From Saccharibacillus alkalitolerans (GTDB lineage Bacteria > Bacillota > Bacilli > Paenibacillales > Paenibacillaceae), in the NCBI RefSeq assembly GCF_011090185.1, contig NZ_JAAFGS010000004.1:248001-312000 (forward strand): 64,000 bases of DNA, given 5' to 3'. Both the position numbers and the translations under genes were made by a program. Under the pieces are notes generated by a model. That model worked only from the letters and a program-made list of their open reading frames with translations. It searched no databases and was not told where the DNA came from. Positions 24,631 through 33,271 of this stretch are shown piece by piece (the stretch's first letter is position 1; the number at the start of each line of letters is the position of its first letter).

Positions 24631-25803
24631 TCATTGAAGCACGCGTCGTGCCGATACGTAATGATCCTGCCAGTATTTCAGATCCAGGTCGGCTACGGCC
24701 ACTCCGTCTTTGCTGGCGCTGTTATGCACCAAATGGCCTTCGCCGTCATAAATGCCGACGTGCCCGATCAGTCCGGGAACGCTGCTCCAGAAGAACAGCA
24801 GATCCCCTTTCTGCCATTCGCCTTTTTCCACCGGGATGCCGATGTCCTTCTGATAGGCGGTTCCGAGCGGCAGGCTGATTCCCTCAAGTCCGAATACATA
24901 GCGGGTAAACGAAGAGCAGTCGAACAGGACCGGCGCTTCGTTCTTTCCGAAACCGTAGCGGGTAATGCCCTGCAAAGACAGCGCATTATTGATGACCCGG
25001 TCGGCCGTATCCGGCGAGATGACCGTTCCGATCGGGAATCCGGGCGACGGAGCGGAAGGCTCCGAAGGGACCGGAGGCAGAGACGGCACCGCGGGAATAT
25101 CCGCCGCAGGCAGCGGTGCCGAAGAGGACGGGATCTGGGAAGAAGACGAGCTTCCGCCGTCCGGCAGCGCGTAGGATACGTAACCCGTCGAGACGTATCC
25201 GGTCACGCCGCTCGCGTCCGTGATCTTGAGCCAGGCCGAGTTCGCCAATTCGACGGCCGTGAACGTCTCGCCGGCAGACAGCACGCGCAGAACGTCGCTG
25301 CCCGTCACGGGCGCGGTGCGGAAGTTCACGTTCTTCGTCACGACGCCGCTTCCGGCCGCGGAAGCGGCGGGAGCGGGCGCAGCCGCAGGGGCGGGAGGTT
25401 CGATCAGCGTCTTGACGGCTGAAGGAGCGGAAGACGCCGCGGCCTGCTTGACGGAGGACGTCGAAGACGCCTTGCTTGCCTTGTTTGTGCCGGAAGACGT
25501 TTTGCCGCCCGAAGAAGCAGCCTTGACGCTCGGAGACGACTCTTTCGTATAGGTCACGTAAGAAGACGAGACGTATCCCGTCTTCTCTCCGATCTGGACT
25601 TTGAGCCAGTAATTGTTCAGCTCGGTGACCACTTCGAGCTTGGTGCCCGGCTGCAGGGTGCGGTATACGCTCCCTTCGGATGCCGAGGGGGCGGATCTGA
25701 GGTTAACCGGACGGTCGACTTTGCCGGGGGACGCCTGCGCGACGGCAGGCACAGTCACTAGTAGAGACGATGCTGCGACCAGGCTGAAGAGCTTTCTGTT
25801 CAT
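24631..25803 (-). CDS. Secreted SH3-domain NlpC/P60 cell-wall endopeptidase
   Basis: A 390-residue exported peptidoglycan hydrolase. The signal peptide occupies residues 1-24 (MNRKLFSLVAASSLL..., cleavage after AQA). Two bacterial SH3 domains (about 28-88 and 153-212) should bind the wall. Ser/Ala- and Pro-rich linkers (90-150, 215-257) join them to an NlpC/P60 domain from about 263. The catalytic Cys296 in FDCSSF and His348 in IGHVGIYDG are present, and His360 in HLVHNS fits the third position. The family cuts gamma-D-Glu-diamino acid bonds in stem peptides. The ATG has a perfect AAGGAGG site. Such enzymes remodel wall during growth or separation; the adjacent divergent LTA-synthase gene is also envelope-related. 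Confidence 0.93.
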   Translation of the reverse strand: MNRKLFSLVAASSLLVTVPAVAQASPGKVDRPVNLRSAPSASEGSVYRTLQPGTKLEVVTELNNYWLKVQIGEKTGYVSSSYVTYTKESSPSVKAASSGGKTSSGTNKASKASSTSSVKQAAASSAPSAVKTLIEPPAPAAAPAPAASAAGSGVVTKNVNFRTAPVTGSDVLRVLSAGETFTAVELANSAWLKITDASGVTGYVSTGYVSYALPDGGSSSSSQIPSSSAPLPAADIPAVPSLPPVPSEPSAPSPGFPIGTVISPDTADRVINNALSLQGITRYGFGKNEAPVLFDCSSFTRYVFGLEGISLPLGTAYQKDIGIPVEKGEWQKGDLLFFWSSVPGLIGHVGIYDGEGHLVHNSASKDGVAVADLDLKYWQDHYVSARRVLQ

Positions 25804-26116
25804 GATTGCCTCCTTGTGAGTCGATAAGCGCTTCCGGGAAAAAGCGGCCGAAAACGACGATTATGCGCGATTGATGCTGAAAAGGGCCGACTGTTTTACA
25901 TTCTATCGATATTTTAACTTCTATCGGCCGGAATCGCCAGCTTTTTGAGCAATTTGGAAACGAAACAAAAACGATTTTGACAACTTTTGCGGCCGGGAGC
26001 ATAATAGCTAAGGATTTACAACGTTCCGATTGGTTTATCCTTAATAAAAAGGCATGCGACCGGGGAATTTCCCGAAGCACCCGACATTTCCGCATATAGA
26101 AAAGGAGCTTTGCATC
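25804..26116. other. Divergent intergenic region between the NlpC/P60 and ltaS-type genes
   Basis: The region is AT-richer than its surroundings. It holds the plus-strand promoter described separately. For the minus-strand gene I see only AT-rich -10-like stretches (around 25905-25920) without a clear -35. No small gene is supported. Confidence 0.4.
25977..26005 (+). promoter_or_regulatory. SigA promoter of the LTA-synthase gene
   Basis: Consensus TTGACA (25977-25982), 17-base spacer, CATAAT (26000-26005), about 110 bases before the GTG start. Confidence 0.8.
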
Positions 26117-28006
26117 GTGGAGCCGATTAAAAACTGGTGGTCCTTGCTGACCCGTCCTTTCGTTCTGTTCACCCTGATTCTGTTGGTTAAAGGCTATATC
26201 GCCTGGGGACCGATCTTCGAGAATACCCCGATCTGGGGACCTCTGCTGACGGAGATTCCGTTCCTGTGGATTCTGTTCTGCCTGTTCGAATGGTTGGCGT
26301 CCAAACGCAAACTGCTGTGGTACATGATCACCAACCTGCTCGTCACGGGGCTGTTCTTCACGGCGGTCATTTATTTCAAATATTACGGCGTCGTGGTCAA
26401 TTACCATGCGCTGGACCAGAGCCGGCAGGCCGTCGAGGTCAGCGACAGCGTCTTCTCTCTGCTTGCTCCCCAGTATCTGCTGATCTTTACCGACATCATC
26501 GTGCTGAGCGTCTGGTTCTTCATGAGCAAGAAAGCGAAAAAGTGGCGGCAGAACGTCGTTCATCATCGCATGAGCCGGCGTGTCGTGGGCAGTCTGCTTA
26601 TCGTATCGCTTATTCTGTGCACCATGAACGTCTGGCCGAACCGCGCGAGCATGAACGAGGTCGTCAAAGCCGAAAAGATGGGCATCCTGAATTACGAAGC
26701 CTATACGCTGCTGACCGACCGCGACGAAGAACCGATCCCTCTCGCCCAGATCACGCAGGAGAAGATCGACGGGCTGAAAGGCATCGAAAAATCCGGGCAG
26801 CCGGCTTACTTCGGAGCGGCCAAGGGCAAAAACCTGATCATCCTTCAACTGGAGTCGCTGCAGAACTTCATGGTCGGCCTCAAGATCGACGGGCAGGAAA
26901 TCACGCCGAATCTGAACAAGCTGGCCGGCGAAGGGCTGTACTTCCCGAATTTCTACCAAAGCGCGGGACAAGGCAATACGTCAGACGCCGAGTTCACGGT
27001 CAATACGTCGTTTTACATTCCGCCGCGCAAGGCGGCCGTAGTCGCTTACGGGGAAAAGGAACTGCCGAGCCTGCCGAAGCTGCTGGAGCAAAACGGCTAC
27101 CAAACGGCCACTTTCCATACGAACGACGTCTCCTTCTGGAACCGGAACCAGCTGTACGCGGCGCTGGGCTTCGACAAGTATTACGACAAGAGCTTCTTCG
27201 GCACGGACGACATGGTCTTCTTCGGTTCTTCCGACGAAGTGCTGTATGACAAGACGACCGACGAACTGCAAAAAATGGACGAATCCGATCGGCCGTTCTA
27301 CGCGCAGATCGTCTCGATGAGCTCGCACCATCCGTACACCATTCCGAAGGAAAAGTACAAAATGACGCTGCCGGAGCGTTACGAAGGGACTTTGGTAGGC
27401 GAATATATTCGCGCCCAGAACTATTCGGATTACTGCCTGGGCCTGCTGATCGACGAACTGAAAGAAAAAGGACTGTGGGACGACAGCCTGCTGATGCTTT
27501 ACGGCGATCACCTGGGCCTCCCGCTGCATTCCATGGACGAACGGGACCTGGCGCTGGCGAAGGAAATCTTCGGCCACGACTATACGTACAGCGACATGCC
27601 GAACATCCCGTTCATGATTCTCGGCTCCGGCGCGGACGCCGGCAGCGTGCAGACGCAGCTCGGCGCGCAGGTCGACGTTATGCCGACGGCCGCTAATCTG
27701 CTCGGCATTTCGCTGGATAACCATATCCACTTCGGACAGGACCTGCTGAATCAGAGCGAGAATATGATTCCCGAACGTTATTATTGGCCGTCGGGTTCGT
27801 TGATTACCGGAGACACGCTGTTCATTCCGGGAACGGGCTACGAGGACGGCACGTATTATCCGCTGAAAAAAGGCGGCACCGCTTCTTCCGGCGTCACGGA
27901 AGATCAATTCAACCGGATGCTGGAGCTGTTCGAGCTGTCGAGCAGCTATGTGCGGCAGCAGCCGGACCGTCCGGAAGCGGAACATCCGCAAGCCGGAACG
28001 GAGTAA
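26117..28006 (+). CDS. ltaS: LTA synthase family membrane phosphoglycerol transferase
   Basis: A 629-residue polytopic sulfatase-fold enzyme that adds glycerol-phosphate units to lipoteichoic acid or a similar polymer outside the membrane. Five TMs lie in residues ~10-175. The extracellular domain begins near 215 with LQLESLQNF (metal-ligand Glu), then GNTSDAEF, where Thr288 is the expected catalytic nucleophile, and MLYGDHLGLP with the Asp-His metal ligands. The GTG start is chosen because AAAGGAG ends 9 bases before it; the earlier ATG at 26054 has no such site and adds a non-hydrophobic leader. The gene is monocistronic. Whether it is the main LtaS or an LtaS primase/stress paralogue (YfnI, YqgS or YvgJ type) is not decidable here. 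Confidence 0.88.
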   Translation: MEPIKNWWSLLTRPFVLFTLILLVKGYIAWGPIFENTPIWGPLLTEIPFLWILFCLFEWLASKRKLLWYMITNLLVTGLFFTAVIYFKYYGVVVNYHALDQSRQAVEVSDSVFSLLAPQYLLIFTDIIVLSVWFFMSKKAKKWRQNVVHHRMSRRVVGSLLIVSLILCTMNVWPNRASMNEVVKAEKMGILNYEAYTLLTDRDEEPIPLAQITQEKIDGLKGIEKSGQPAYFGAAKGKNLIILQLESLQNFMVGLKIDGQEITPNLNKLAGEGLYFPNFYQSAGQGNTSDAEFTVNTSFYIPPRKAAVVAYGEKELPSLPKLLEQNGYQTATFHTNDVSFWNRNQLYAALGFDKYYDKSFFGTDDMVFFGSSDEVLYDKTTDELQKMDESDRPFYAQIVSMSSHHPYTIPKEKYKMTLPERYEGTLVGEYIRAQNYSDYCLGLLIDELKEKGLWDDSLLMLYGDHLGLPLHSMDERDLALAKEIFGHDYTYSDMPNIPFMILGSGADAGSVQTQLGAQVDVMPTAANLLGISLDNHIHFGQDLLNQSENMIPERYYWPSGSLITGDTLFIPGTGYEDGTYYPLKKGGTASSGVTEDQFNRMLELFELSSSYVRQQPDRPEAEHPQAGTE

Positions 28007-28056
28007 CGCGCTCCCCTGCACGGACGGAAGGCCCGGGAACGGGCCGCAGCATCGAC

Positions 28057-28097
28057 AAAAGCCCCGCCGACGGACACAGGCCGTCGGCGGGGCTTTT
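28057..28097 (+). terminator. Terminator of the LTA-synthase gene
   Basis: A perfect 17-bp stem (28057-28073 / 28081-28097) with 7-base loop ending in TTTT. Confidence 0.85.
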
Positions 28098-28146
28098 CTG
28101 TAATGGGGAGGCGGCGGAAGACGTTGACGCCGCTCCCGCGCGAACC

Positions 28147-28186
28147 CGAACGGCCCGCCCGGAATTGTATCCGGGCGGGCCGTTCG
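28147..28186 (-). terminator. Hairpin at the end of the ABC/two-component operon
   Basis: A perfect 16-bp GC-rich stem (28147-28162 / 28171-28186), 13 bases after the kinase stop codon. No T-run follows on the minus strand, so the role as terminator is likely but not certain. Confidence 0.55.
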
Positions 28187-28199
28187 GCTCTAGGCGTCG

Positions 28200-29858
28200 T
28201 CAGTCGAGCTCCGAGACGGAGAAACGCACGCAGGCGCCGCCCTCCGGGCGGTTGTGCGCGGCGATCTCGCCGCCGTGCCGGCGCACGATGGTCCGGGCGA
28301 TGAACAGCCCGAGACCGGAGTGCCCCCCGCCGCCCGGGTCGGCGGCGGAAGCCCTTGCCGCATCTTCGCGATAGAACTTCTCGAAGATGCGGCCGCCCCC
28401 GGCCTCCGCGAAGCCGGGGCCGTCGTCGCGCACTTCGAATTCGGCCCCGCCGGGCCGGATCCGAAGCTCCAGCGCGACGGCGCCGCCCTCCGGCGCATAG
28501 CGGAGGGTGTTGCTCACAAGATTGTCCAGCACCCGATTGATCCGGTGCTGGTCCAGTCTCAGCGGGCCGCGTTCGCCCTCGGCCCGCAGGTCCCGCGCCT
28601 CGAGCGCGAACTTCGCTCCCCGCTGGCGGCACAGGAAGGCGTATTCGCGCGCTTTGGCGCGGACGGCCGCCTCCAGGTCGACCGGCTCCGGACTGAGCGC
28701 GAAGTCCGGTCGCTCCACCCGCGCGGCCTCCGACAGGTCGGCCGTCAGCGCGATCGAACGCTCCGCCGCCCCGAGAATGGTCTCGGCATAGCGCTGCGCG
28801 CGCTCGGGACGCTTGCCTCCGTCCTCGAGCAGCACCTCCGCATGCCCGCGGATCACGCTGAGCGGCGTGCCCAGATCGTGCGCCACCGCCGCGATCATGT
28901 CGCGGCGTTCGCGCTCCAGCTGCCACTCCCGGCTCAGCGACTCCCGCAGCGCCTCGCGCATCTGTTCGAACGCCGCGAGCAGCTGGTTCAGCTCGCGGAC
29001 GCCGGTGCCTCGGGGCCCGAGCGAGAAGTCCAAGTCGTGCTCGCGAATCTTCTCCGCGCCTTCGATCAGGCGTCCGAACGGTTCTTCGAGCCTGCGGCTC
29101 AGCCTGCGTCCGCTCCACACCGTGAAGCCGTACAGGTAAGCGAAAGGCGCGGCGGCCATCAGCAGCGCGCCGACAACGAGCGGCAGACCCTGGGCGGGAT
29201 TGGCGGAAGCGGCCGTCAGCTTATAACGCAGCGCGACGGCTCCGGCCAGACGGCCGTCCAGACCGGCCAGCGGTTCATACTGCACGTAATAGCCGCCGGA
29301 AGAGACATGATCGTTCAGCCGCGCGAGCAGGTCGGCTCCGCCGCGGATCGCCGCCTTTCCTTCGCTTTCGAACGAGCCGTAGACCCGGCTTCCCGAAGCG
29401 TCGTACATTTCGTAGCCCATGCCTTCGGCAGGCACGATCGCTTCCACCTCCGCGCGGGAAGAAAGCGAGACGGGATCGTTCAGCGCCTGAAGCTGCGCGA
29501 CCACCTCCGGAATCCGGCTCTCGTAATAATTCGCGGGTCTCAGCGAGGCGCCCCACAGCGCCAGCACGCAAAGCCCCAGCGCCCAGGTCAGCACCGTCGC
29601 CAGCACGCTGAGCAGGAACGTGCGGTGAAAAGCCCGCTGAATCAAGCTTTTCAGCGGCCGTTCGCGCGGCGCGCGGCTGCGTTTCCCGTCTTCCCCCGGC
29701 TCCGCGGGTCCGGCGGCGCCGGGTACGTCCTTACCGCCGGCGCCACGCTCCGACGACCCGCCCTCACCGGAAGCCCTGCGGCCGATCAAGGATTCCGGCG
29801 CGGCCGCGCCTCCCTCGGTCGGCCGGCGTTTCCCTTCTCCCCGTCTCAAGCCTGCCAT
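28200..29858 (-). CDS. Sensor histidine kinase, last gene of the ABC/two-component operon
   Basis: A 552-residue membrane histidine kinase. TM1 (about 80-103) and TM2 (about 224-246) flank a ~120-residue extracytoplasmic sensor; a HAMP-like segment, HisKA with His327 in AVAHDLGTPLS, and HATPase_c (N box LVSNTLRYAPEG, G1 DDGPGF, G2 GHSGLGLFI) follow. Residues 1-70 form a Gly/Arg/Glu-rich low-complexity cytoplasmic tail that is unusual for the family. I chose ATG 29858, with GGGGAG 10 bases upstream, over 29876, which has no ribosome site. It overlaps the response regulator gene by 13 bases, so the two are coupled. It presumably senses an envelope signal and controls the upstream ABC genes. Confidence 0.9.
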   Translation of the reverse strand: MAGLRRGEGKRRPTEGGAAAPESLIGRRASGEGGSSERGAGGKDVPGAAGPAEPGEDGKRSRAPRERPLKSLIQRAFHRTFLLSVLATVLTWALGLCVLALWGASLRPANYYESRIPEVVAQLQALNDPVSLSSRAEVEAIVPAEGMGYEMYDASGSRVYGSFESEGKAAIRGGADLLARLNDHVSSGGYYVQYEPLAGLDGRLAGAVALRYKLTAASANPAQGLPLVVGALLMAAAPFAYLYGFTVWSGRRLSRRLEEPFGRLIEGAEKIREHDLDFSLGPRGTGVRELNQLLAAFEQMREALRESLSREWQLERERRDMIAAVAHDLGTPLSVIRGHAEVLLEDGGKRPERAQRYAETILGAAERSIALTADLSEAARVERPDFALSPEPVDLEAAVRAKAREYAFLCRQRGAKFALEARDLRAEGERGPLRLDQHRINRVLDNLVSNTLRYAPEGGAVALELRIRPGGAEFEVRDDGPGFAEAGGGRIFEKFYREDAARASAADPGGGGHSGLGLFIARTIVRRHGGEIAAHNRPEGGACVRFSVSELD

Positions 29859-30526
29859 TTGTAACCGACTCCCCATACCGTGCCGATCGGGTTCAGTTCC
29901 GGATCGGCCGCGCCCAGCTTGGCCCTTATTTTTTTGACATGCTCCGTGACCGTCGCCGAGTCCCCGTCCGCTTCCAGCCCCCAGATCCGTTCATAAATAT
30001 CTTCGCGCGCGAAGACCTGCGACGGATGCAGCGCCAGCAGCAGCACGATGTCGAATTCCCTGCCGGTCAGCGGCACGGCCCGTTCGCCGACGCGCGCTTC
30101 GCGCCCCTGCGCGTCGATCGCCAGGGAACCGAAGCGCAGAAAGCGGTCTGAAGCGCTTCGGTCCCTTTTTTCCCGGCGCAGATGCGCGTAGATTCTCGTC
30201 TTGAATTCGCGCAGGCCGAACGGCTTGACCAGATAATCGTCCCCGCCGGCCATCAGCCCGCGCACCCGGTCTTCTTCGGAGCGCCTCGCGCTGACGAACA
30301 AAATGGGGCACGATGCGCTTTCGCGAATCGCCTCGCACAGCTCGTATCCGTTCATTCCGGGCATCATTACGTCGAGCACGACCACGTCCGGCTTGTACGG
30401 CAGAAGCGCCAGCGCTTCTTCGCCGCTGTACGCGCACAGCACCTCGTATCCTTCATCCTCCAACGCATCGCGCATAAAAGCCACGATATCCCGCTCGTCG
30501 TCCACCAGCATGACCCGTTCCGACAC
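29846..30526 (-). CDS. OmpR/PhoB-family response regulator
   Basis: A 226-residue regulator. The receiver has Asp9/Asp10, the phospho-acceptor Asp52 in VVLDVMMPG, and Lys101 in LVKPFG, so it should be phosphorylated normally. The C-terminal winged helix (about 130-224) contains LTGREFDIVLLLALHPSQVFAREDI, seen as the transactivation loop and helix, and ends in GTVWGVGYKW. The GTG start has AAGGGGG 8 bases upstream. It is cotranscribed with the kinase behind it and follows the ABC permease by 56 bases. The likely target is the promoter of its own five-gene operon near 33100-33200, though no clear direct repeat was recognised there. Confidence 0.92.
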   Translation of the reverse strand: MSERVMLVDDERDIVAFMRDALEDEGYEVLCAYSGEEALALLPYKPDVVVLDVMMPGMNGYELCEAIRESASCPILFVSARRSEEDRVRGLMAGGDDYLVKPFGLREFKTRIYAHLRREKRDRSASDRFLRFGSLAIDAQGREARVGERAVPLTGREFDIVLLLALHPSQVFAREDIYERIWGLEADGDSATVTEHVKKIRAKLGAADPELNPIGTVWGVGYKWQA

Positions 30527-30582
30527 AGCCGATTCCCCCTTCGCTTTCCGTTCCGGACGGCTCTCCTCTTACCGCCCGGCCT

Positions 30583-31356
30583 TTACTGATTCCATTCCCT
30601 TCGCTGCCAACCCAACGTCCCTATTATAGCGCAGCCCGCCAGCAGGGCACAGAGAATCCAGCCGAGCGAGGCGTCGCTCCCCCCTGTCCGGCCGAGGAAA
30701 TGGAAGATCGAGTCGGATACCGACAGCAGAAACACCAGCGCGTCGGACACGTAAAGGCCGCCCACGATAACCGCCAGAATGCCGATATACGCCAGCACCG
30801 GATTGGGCACAAGGCGCGCCACGACGCCGCCTACGCCGATCAGCGCCAGAAAAACGCACAGCGCGACGCCATAAAACCCGAGGCTGAATCCGAGCGCGCC
30901 CATTCTGCCTACCGCGCCCGCCCCCATCAGCGTCGTTTCGGAAGCCGGCGGCATCGCGATGCCGGCAAAGACCGTTCCGGCCGCCCAGGTAAACAGCGTC
31001 AGTCCTCCCACGAGCATTCCCAGCACCAGCCACTTGACGAGGAACAGCTTGCCCCGGGAGATCGGCCGGATCAGCGCCAGCCGGAGCGCGCCCGACGACA
31101 CGTCGCCGCCGAAGCTGTCCGCGGCCAGCATCGGAATGACCACGAAGTTCATCAGAATCGCCAGTTCCCGCAGCAGAAACGGCGCCGTGTTCAGCGAGTT
31201 CAGCGCCACGCTGTGCTCCGCATCGTAAAAACTCGTATTCATCATCGTCAAAAACAGACATTCCAGCAGCACGAACACTATGTATACGATCGCGACCGCC
31301 CACGTTCTCTTTCTTTTGAACACCCGCTGGGCCTCGCTTCGGATCAGATTGCCCAT
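30583..31356 (-). CDS. ABC-2 type permease (second permease of the exporter)
   Basis: A 257-residue integral membrane protein with six predicted TMs (about 15-38, 55-75, 105-128, 145-165, 172-195, 228-248). The charged N-terminus RSEAQRVFKRKRTW and the loop SFGGDVSSGALRLALIRPISR are those of ABC-2 permeases such as BcrB/NatB, where the loop after TM2 is the coupling helix that docks on the ATPase. The ATG at 31356 has GGAG 5 bases upstream; a TTG at 31380 would overlap the previous gene and lacks a site. It is fourth-last in a minus-strand operon of ATPase, permease, permease, regulator, kinase. Confidence 0.85.
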   Translation of the reverse strand: MGNLIRSEAQRVFKRKRTWAVAIVYIVFVLLECLFLTMMNTSFYDAEHSVALNSLNTAPFLLRELAILMNFVVIPMLAADSFGGDVSSGALRLALIRPISRGKLFLVKWLVLGMLVGGLTLFTWAAGTVFAGIAMPPASETTLMGAGAVGRMGALGFSLGFYGVALCVFLALIGVGGVVARLVPNPVLAYIGILAVIVGGLYVSDALVFLLSVSDSIFHFLGRTGGSDASLGWILCALLAGCAIIGTLGWQRREWNQ

Positions 31357-31372
31357 GCCGACTCCGCTTCCT

Positions 31373-32317
31373 TTATTCAAAAGTATCCCTCCTCTTCCAA
31401 GTCCATACCGTCATAAGGCCGAACAGCAGTCCGTATCCCGCCAGCACGCCCAGATTCCAGAGCCGCAGGCCGTGCAGGTCCGCCAGCATCGCCGCGATGC
31501 CTTCCCACTCGATCGTCACCAGCGACAAAAAGTATATCCGCACGTATTCCTCCGTGCCGAACAGCGGCCGAAAATACGACAGCAGCGTGGGCAGCATATA
31601 GGAAACCAGCAGGAATCCGATGCCCAGACCCAATGTCACCGTCGAGGAACGCCCGACCGCCGCCAGCCAGAAAAATACCGTCAGCAGCACGCCCAGCGCC
31701 AGCGCGGCCAGCGCATAGTAGCGAAGATCGTACAGCAGGCCCTCTCCGTACGATACCCGGCCGGCCCCGTAAAAGAGCGGATAGCTCTCCGGGTTCGGAA
31801 ACAGCGCCCGACCGGCCGCCGCCGTGCAGACGAAGTACGTCCCCAGCTGGATCAGCATGAACAGCAGGCAGGCCACCCACTTGGCCGCCATAATCCGGCC
31901 TAAGGATACGGCCCGCAGCATGCCCATCCGCAGCTGTCCCCCGCGGTATTCTTCCGTGACCGTAAGTCCCGCCAGCACCAGCATCATGCCGCTGAACACG
32001 GTCACGAGCATCTCGGCCAGCGCGAGCACGGGCACGCTGCCCGCCGTCGCGTATTCGGGCAGCCCGGGGTCGAGCGCCGCGTTTTGCGACAGCAAATACT
32101 TGACCGACACCAGCCCCGTCAGCGGCCCGGCCAGCGCCATCAGCTTCGCGCTTCGGCGCTTCCAGAGCTTGCGCCATTCGGCCGTCAGCAGCCGGCCGAA
32201 GCCGACTCCGCCGCCGCTGCGCCGTACCGGCCGCTCCCGGTCCGCTGCCGTCCTGTCCGGGGCGAACGCCGCGCCGAAGCCTTTCTTTTCGTCGATCGAC
32301 TTCCCCGCCGTCTTCAT
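31373..32317 (-). CDS. ABC-2 type permease (first permease of the exporter)
   Basis: A 314-residue membrane protein. A hydrophilic Arg/Gly-rich N-terminus (residues 1-45) precedes the conserved LLTAEWRKLWKRRSAK segment and six TMs. TVTEEYRGGQLRMGMLRAVSLGR after TM2 is the ABC-2 coupling loop. Start ATG 32317 overlaps the ATPase stop by 4 bases (ATGA), showing translational coupling; the reading frame is open far upstream, but that part overlaps the ATPase gene in another frame and is not protein-coding. Both permeases together with the ATPase would form a BcrABC/NatAB-like exporter for a cationic peptide, ion or drug. Confidence 0.87.
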   Translation of the reverse strand: MKTAGKSIDEKKGFGAAFAPDRTAADRERPVRRSGGGVGFGRLLTAEWRKLWKRRSAKLMALAGPLTGLVSVKYLLSQNAALDPGLPEYATAGSVPVLALAEMLVTVFSGMMLVLAGLTVTEEYRGGQLRMGMLRAVSLGRIMAAKWVACLLFMLIQLGTYFVCTAAAGRALFPNPESYPLFYGAGRVSYGEGLLYDLRYYALAALALGVLLTVFFWLAAVGRSSTVTLGLGIGFLLVSYMLPTLLSYFRPLFGTEEYVRIYFLSLVTIEWEGIAAMLADLHGLRLWNLGVLAGYGLLFGLMTVWTWKRRDTFE

Positions 32318-33093
32318 GTCGTCATCATCTCCACGAACGCTTCTTCCAGGCCGGCGTGCCGCCCGATCATCTCTTCCCGGCTGCCCGCAAAGACGCGCTC
32401 GCCTTCGCGGATGACGACGATCCGGTCGCAGATTTTTTGCAGCTCGTCCAGCAGATGGCTGGAGACGAGCACCGTTTTGCCGAATTCGTGCTTGAGCCGC
32501 AGAATCAGTTCGCGCAGTTCCCGGATGCCCATCGGATCGAGGCCGTTGGCCGGTTCGTCGAGAATGAGAAGTTCGGGGTCGCCGAGCAGCGCCTGCGCGA
32601 TCCCGAGCCGCTGCTTCATGCCGAGCGAATACGTTTTGACTTTTTCGTCGGCCCGCTTGTCCATGCGCACGATCTCGAGCACTTCGTTCACCCTTTTGCG
32701 CCGCGCCTTGCGGTCCGGCAGATTGGGGTGGAGCAGAGCCAGGTTCTCCAGATTGTCGCGCCCCGTCATATAAGGGAAGAAAATCGGAGATTCCACGATC
32801 GCTCCGATATGCGCCGCGGCGTTCTCCCTCTGGCGCACTACGCTGCTTCCTCCGATGAACACGTCCCCCGAATCCGGCCGGATCAATCCGGTCATGACGC
32901 GAATCAGCGTCGTTTTCCCTGCGCCGTTCGGCCCCAGCAGCCCGCAGATCTCGCCCTGTTCCACATTGAACGACACGTCTTTCAACAGCGTTCTCCGCCG
33001 CACTTTTTTCGTTACGTTCCCGATCTCGACCAGCGGATGCTCCGTCTGGGGAATGACAACCCGCCCGGCACGCTTGTCCTGCATGTTTTCCAT
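32314..33093 (-). CDS. ABC transporter ATP-binding protein (BcrA/NatA type)
   Basis: A 259-residue ATPase that energises the two ABC-2 permeases encoded downstream. Walker A LLGPNGAGKTT, Q-loop region GAIVESPIFFPYM, signature YSLGMKQRLGIAQALL, Walker B LLILDEPANGLDP and the H-loop SSHLLDE are all intact. The C-terminal ~30 residues are the extension found in BcrA-like exporters that give resistance to bacitracin-like peptides or lantibiotics. The ATG at 33093 lies 9 bases after AAGGAGG; the 40 codons upstream are open but lack a site. It is the first gene of the operon that ends in a response regulator and kinase, so detoxification under two-component control is the likely theme. Confidence 0.9.
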   Translation of the reverse strand: MENMQDKRAGRVVIPQTEHPLVEIGNVTKKVRRRTLLKDVSFNVEQGEICGLLGPNGAGKTTLIRVMTGLIRPDSGDVFIGGSSVVRQRENAAAHIGAIVESPIFFPYMTGRDNLENLALLHPNLPDRKARRKRVNEVLEIVRMDKRADEKVKTYSLGMKQRLGIAQALLGDPELLILDEPANGLDPMGIRELRELILRLKHEFGKTVLVSSHLLDELQKICDRIVVIREGERVFAGSREEMIGRHAGLEEAFVEMMTT

Positions 33094-33271
33094 TTTCGTT
33101 CGCCTCCTTGTCCCGGCTCGTCCGTCGTCCGAGTCCGTCCGTTGTTCGGATAAGGCAAGTGTAAGAGGCAAATCTAAAGAAACCATAAAGGACGCCGCAG
33201 ACGCTTTTCGCAAAAAAAGTCAAAACCGATCCGCCCGGCTTTGATAGTCTGTACGTAAGGGAGGCGTTCAC

